Shown: piece after piece, positions 5,353-6,787 of the stretch
Numbering within the stretch: position 1 is the stretch's first letter
Layout: each line of letters starts with the position of its first letter
Source of the DNA: Thermoplasmata archaeon
Lineage (GTDB): Archaea > Thermoplasmatota > Thermoplasmata > Lutacidiplasmatales > UBA184
Assembly: GCA_030037875.1 (NCBI GenBank)
Contig: JASHPV010000057.1
Location: 1-6,787, forward strand
Direction of reading: 5' to 3'
Length of the DNA: 6,787 bases
Notes under the pieces: model-generated
Databases searched by the model: none
The model's input: the letters and a program-made list of their open reading frames with translations, nothing else
What the model was told of the DNA's origin: nothing
Position numbers and translations under genes: made by a program

Positions 5353-6549
5353 ATGGCCCGAAACCTCGTAGTCGAAGCGCTCCCGACCGTCCACATCGAG
5401 AATCAGGCTGTGGAGCTCGTCGAACGGAAGGGGATCGGCCATCCCGATTCGATCGCCGACGGAATCTCCGAGAGCGTCAGTCGGGGACTTTCCCGGATGT
5501 ATCTGGACGAGTTCGGCCGGATCCTGCATCATAACACCGACGAGACGCAGGTGGTGGGCGGAGCTTCGGAGCCGAAGTTCGGCGGCGGAAAGCTCACCGC
5601 GCCCATCTACATCCTGCTGGTCGGACGCGCCACCACGGAAGTCAATGGGGAGAAGCTCCCCTTCCGCCAGATTGCGATCGATGCCGCTCAGAACTACATC
5701 AAGTCGGTCTGCGCGCATCTGGACCCGGTCAAACAGGTCGAGTTCGACTGCCGGATCGGTCCGGGCTCGGTCGACCTGCGGGGCGTGTTCGAGCAGGAAG
5801 CGGTCCTCGCAAACGATACCTCGTTCGGCGTGGGCTTCGCCCCCTTGTCCGATACCGAGCGGCTCGTCCTCGAAACCGAGCGCTTCATCACCACGAAGCT
5901 CAAGAAAAAGGTCCACGCCGTCGGCGAGGACGTCAAGGTGATGGCGTGCCGGAACGGACAGGACATCCGGCTCACGATCGCCGCCGCTCTGGTCGGTTCG
6001 GAAATCGCCGACGGCGACGAGTACCAGTCGGTGTGCGACACGATCCGCGACCAGGTCGCGGACCTCGCCACCAAGCTGACCACCCGCAGCGTCGACATCG
6101 ATGTCAACACGGCGGATGACCCCGAGCTCGGGCGGTACTACCTCACCGTCACCGGTTGCTCGATGGAGGCGGGGGACGACGGGTCCGTCGGACGCGGGAA
6201 CCGGGTCAATGGCCTCATCACTCCGAACCGGCCGATGAGCCTCGAAGCAGCGGCCGGCAAGAACCCGGTGAACCACGTCGGGAAGATCTACAACCTGCTC
6301 TCGAACCTGATCGCCCAGGACGTCGTCAAGGAAGCCGGCGGTAACGTCAAGGAGATCCACGTGCGGATCCTGTCGCAGATCGGAAAACCGGTCGACCAGC
6401 CCCAGGTGGCGAGCCTCCAGATCCTACCCGCCGACGGAGTCAAGCTGGCGACGGTCCGCCGGGATGCCGAGGCGATCGCGAACCGCTGGTTCGAGAACAT
6501 CGACACGATCCCGCAGAAGCTCCTCACGGGCAAACTGAACGTGTTCTGA
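5353..6549 (+). CDS. mat: Archaeal S-adenosylmethionine synthetase (methionine adenosyltransferase)
   Basis: The enzyme makes S-adenosylmethionine from methionine and ATP in the cytosol, releasing phosphate and diphosphate. It is the archaeal type. I see VERKGIGHPDSIADGI near the N-terminus, HHNTDETQVVGG, FGGGKLTAPIYILL, ANDTSFGVGFAPLSDTERLV in the middle, then GDDGSVGRGNRVNGLITP, EAAAGKNPVNHVGKIYN and VRILSQIGKPVDQP toward the C-terminus. These match the Methanocaldococcus jannaschii enzyme closely from memory. Length is 398 residues with the ATG at 5353, close to the roughly 400 of the family. That start aligns MARNLVVEAL with MRNIIVKKL of M. jannaschii. A GTG at 5344 in the same frame would add three residues and fits the predicted transcription start slightly better, so the start is uncertain by 9 nt. 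All expected motifs are intact. It diverges from cdc6. A 539-codon open frame antisense to it is a by-product of GC-rich codon use. Confidence 0.98.
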   Translation: MARNLVVEALPTVHIENQAVELVERKGIGHPDSIADGISESVSRGLSRMYLDEFGRILHHNTDETQVVGGASEPKFGGGKLTAPIYILLVGRATTEVNGEKLPFRQIAIDAAQNYIKSVCAHLDPVKQVEFDCRIGPGSVDLRGVFEQEAVLANDTSFGVGFAPLSDTERLVLETERFITTKLKKKVHAVGEDVKVMACRNGQDIRLTIAAALVGSEIADGDEYQSVCDTIRDQVADLATKLTTRSVDIDVNTADDPELGRYYLTVTGCSMEAGDDGSVGRGNRVNGLITPNRPMSLEAAAGKNPVNHVGKIYNLLSNLIAQDVVKEAGGNVKEIHVRILSQIGKPVDQPQVASLQILPADGVKLATVRRDAEAIANRWFENIDTIPQKLLTGKLNVF

Positions 6550-6567
6550 GCCGGCTGGACGTCCCCT

Positions 6568-6582
6568 GGCCGTTCACCGGCC
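6568..6582 (+). terminator. Weak hairpin after mat
   Basis: GGCCG and CGGCC pair around TTCAC, starting 19 nt after the mat stop. No T-tract follows, and archaeal termination depends mainly on T-runs, so a terminator role is doubtful. Confidence 0.2.
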
Positions 6583-6612
6583 CTCGACAAGGCGCGCGGA
6601 CGGGGCGTACCG

Positions 6613-6622
6613 GTTCAAATAG
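6613..6622 (+). promoter_or_regulatory. TATA-like box for the right-edge membrane protein gene
   Basis: GTTCAAATAG is an isolated AT-rich word in the mat-downstream spacer. It would start transcription near 6643-6646 and give a leader of about 45 nt before the ATG at 6689. This suggests the last gene has its own promoter and is not simply read through from mat. Confidence 0.4.
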
Positions 6623-6656
6623 GGGACCATCGCTAGATTTCGCCAACCTTCCCGCC

Positions 6657-6670
6657 CCTCCGGGCGGAGG
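6657..6670 (+). repeat. Small hairpin in the leader of the right-edge gene
   Basis: CCTCC (6657-6661) and GGAGG (6666-6670) pair around GGGC. The right arm is a perfect Shine-Dalgarno word but lies 18 nt before the ATG, too far for normal use. It might occlude ribosome access or place a start elsewhere. Confidence 0.4.
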
Positions 6671-6688
6671 CTGGGGGACGCGCTTCGG

Positions 6689-6787
6689 ATGGTCAGTACG
6701 GGGACCCTGGACACCGAGATCGGCGTCGTCATCGCCGCCATCTTTGCCGTCCTGGTGGCCGTCTACCTGCTCTACCGCTACCTCCGG
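6689..6787 (+). CDS. N-terminus of a membrane-anchored protein, cut by the window edge
   Basis: Only 33 codons are visible, beginning at an ATG with no stop before the edge. After a short polar start (MVSTGTLDTE) comes one strong hydrophobic helix at about residues 11-29 (IGVVIAAIFAVLVAVYLLY), then RYLR. The basic residues after the helix suggest the N-terminus faces out and the following part is cytoplasmic, as in a signal anchor. This could be the first segment of a single-pass anchored protein or of a polytopic one. No family can be named from this fragment. The frame upstream to 6623 contains no other ATG or GTG. Confidence 0.6.
   Translation, partial: MVSTGTLDTEIGVVIAAIFAVLVAVYLLYRYLR

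Noticed and set aside
5344..5356. GTGAAACGGATGG as an origin recognition box
   Set aside because: It loosely resembles the GGAAAC core of archaeal boxes but lacks the inverted TTCC half and covers the start codons of mat, so coincidence is more likely.
4741..6360. 539-codon open frame on the minus strand
   Set aside because: It runs antisense to mat, whose motifs are unmistakable, and across the cdc6 promoter region into cdc6 in another frame. The product is Arg/Asp/Leu-rich with no recognisable domain, as expected for an antisense frame of GC-rich genes.
1..6787. tRNA or rRNA genes, CRISPR arrays, insertion sequences
   Set aside because: No tRNA-like TTC-loop and acceptor pairing, no regularly spaced direct repeats, and no transposase or terminal repeats were found by eye on either strand.

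Overview
The window is GC-rich (roughly two thirds by eye) and archaeal. Three genes carry the argument. The first is the archaeal form of S-adenosylmethionine synthetase, which is unrelated in most of its sequence to bacterial MetK. The second is an Orc1/Cdc6 replication initiator. The third is the rare 'methanogen-type' (type 2) seryl-tRNA synthetase. AT-rich TATA-like boxes lie 25-30 nt ahead of several start codons, and two of those genes have no Shine-Dalgarno sequence, which suits archaeal promoters and leaderless mRNAs. A high-GC euryarchaeal or Thermoplasmatota-like lineage is my guess; the sequence does not fix the taxon.

Layout: 1-1000 (minus) is the N-terminal two thirds of type-2 SerRS, cut by the window edge. 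It diverges across a 151-bp promoter region from a plus-strand pair: an aldehyde dehydrogenase (1152-2639) and, 10 bp later, a 68-residue coiled-coil protein (2650-2856). This pair converges, with a 15-bp gap, on a minus-strand pair that reads orc1/cdc6 (5086 to 3647) and then a HAD-family hydrolase (3600 to 2872), 46 bp apart. The 257 bp between cdc6 and the divergent SAM synthetase gene (5353-6549) is the largest gap. It holds an AT-rich palindrome, a TTCC/GGAA dyad, a 9-nt word present on both strands and a GC-rich inverted repeat, and it is a reasonable candidate replication origin. After a 139-bp spacer a gene with an N-terminal membrane segment begins and runs off the right edge.

Most of the content is housekeeping: tRNA charging, replication initiation and methyl-donor synthesis. 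Added to this are one oxidative aldehyde enzyme and one phosphatase-like enzyme. There are no mobile elements, CRISPR arrays, tRNA or rRNA genes. I see no clear new multi-gene system. The most rewarding places to look are the cdc6-mat intergenic region, the coiled-coil partner of the aldehyde dehydrogenase, the proline-rich extension on Cdc6, and the use of the rare SerRS.
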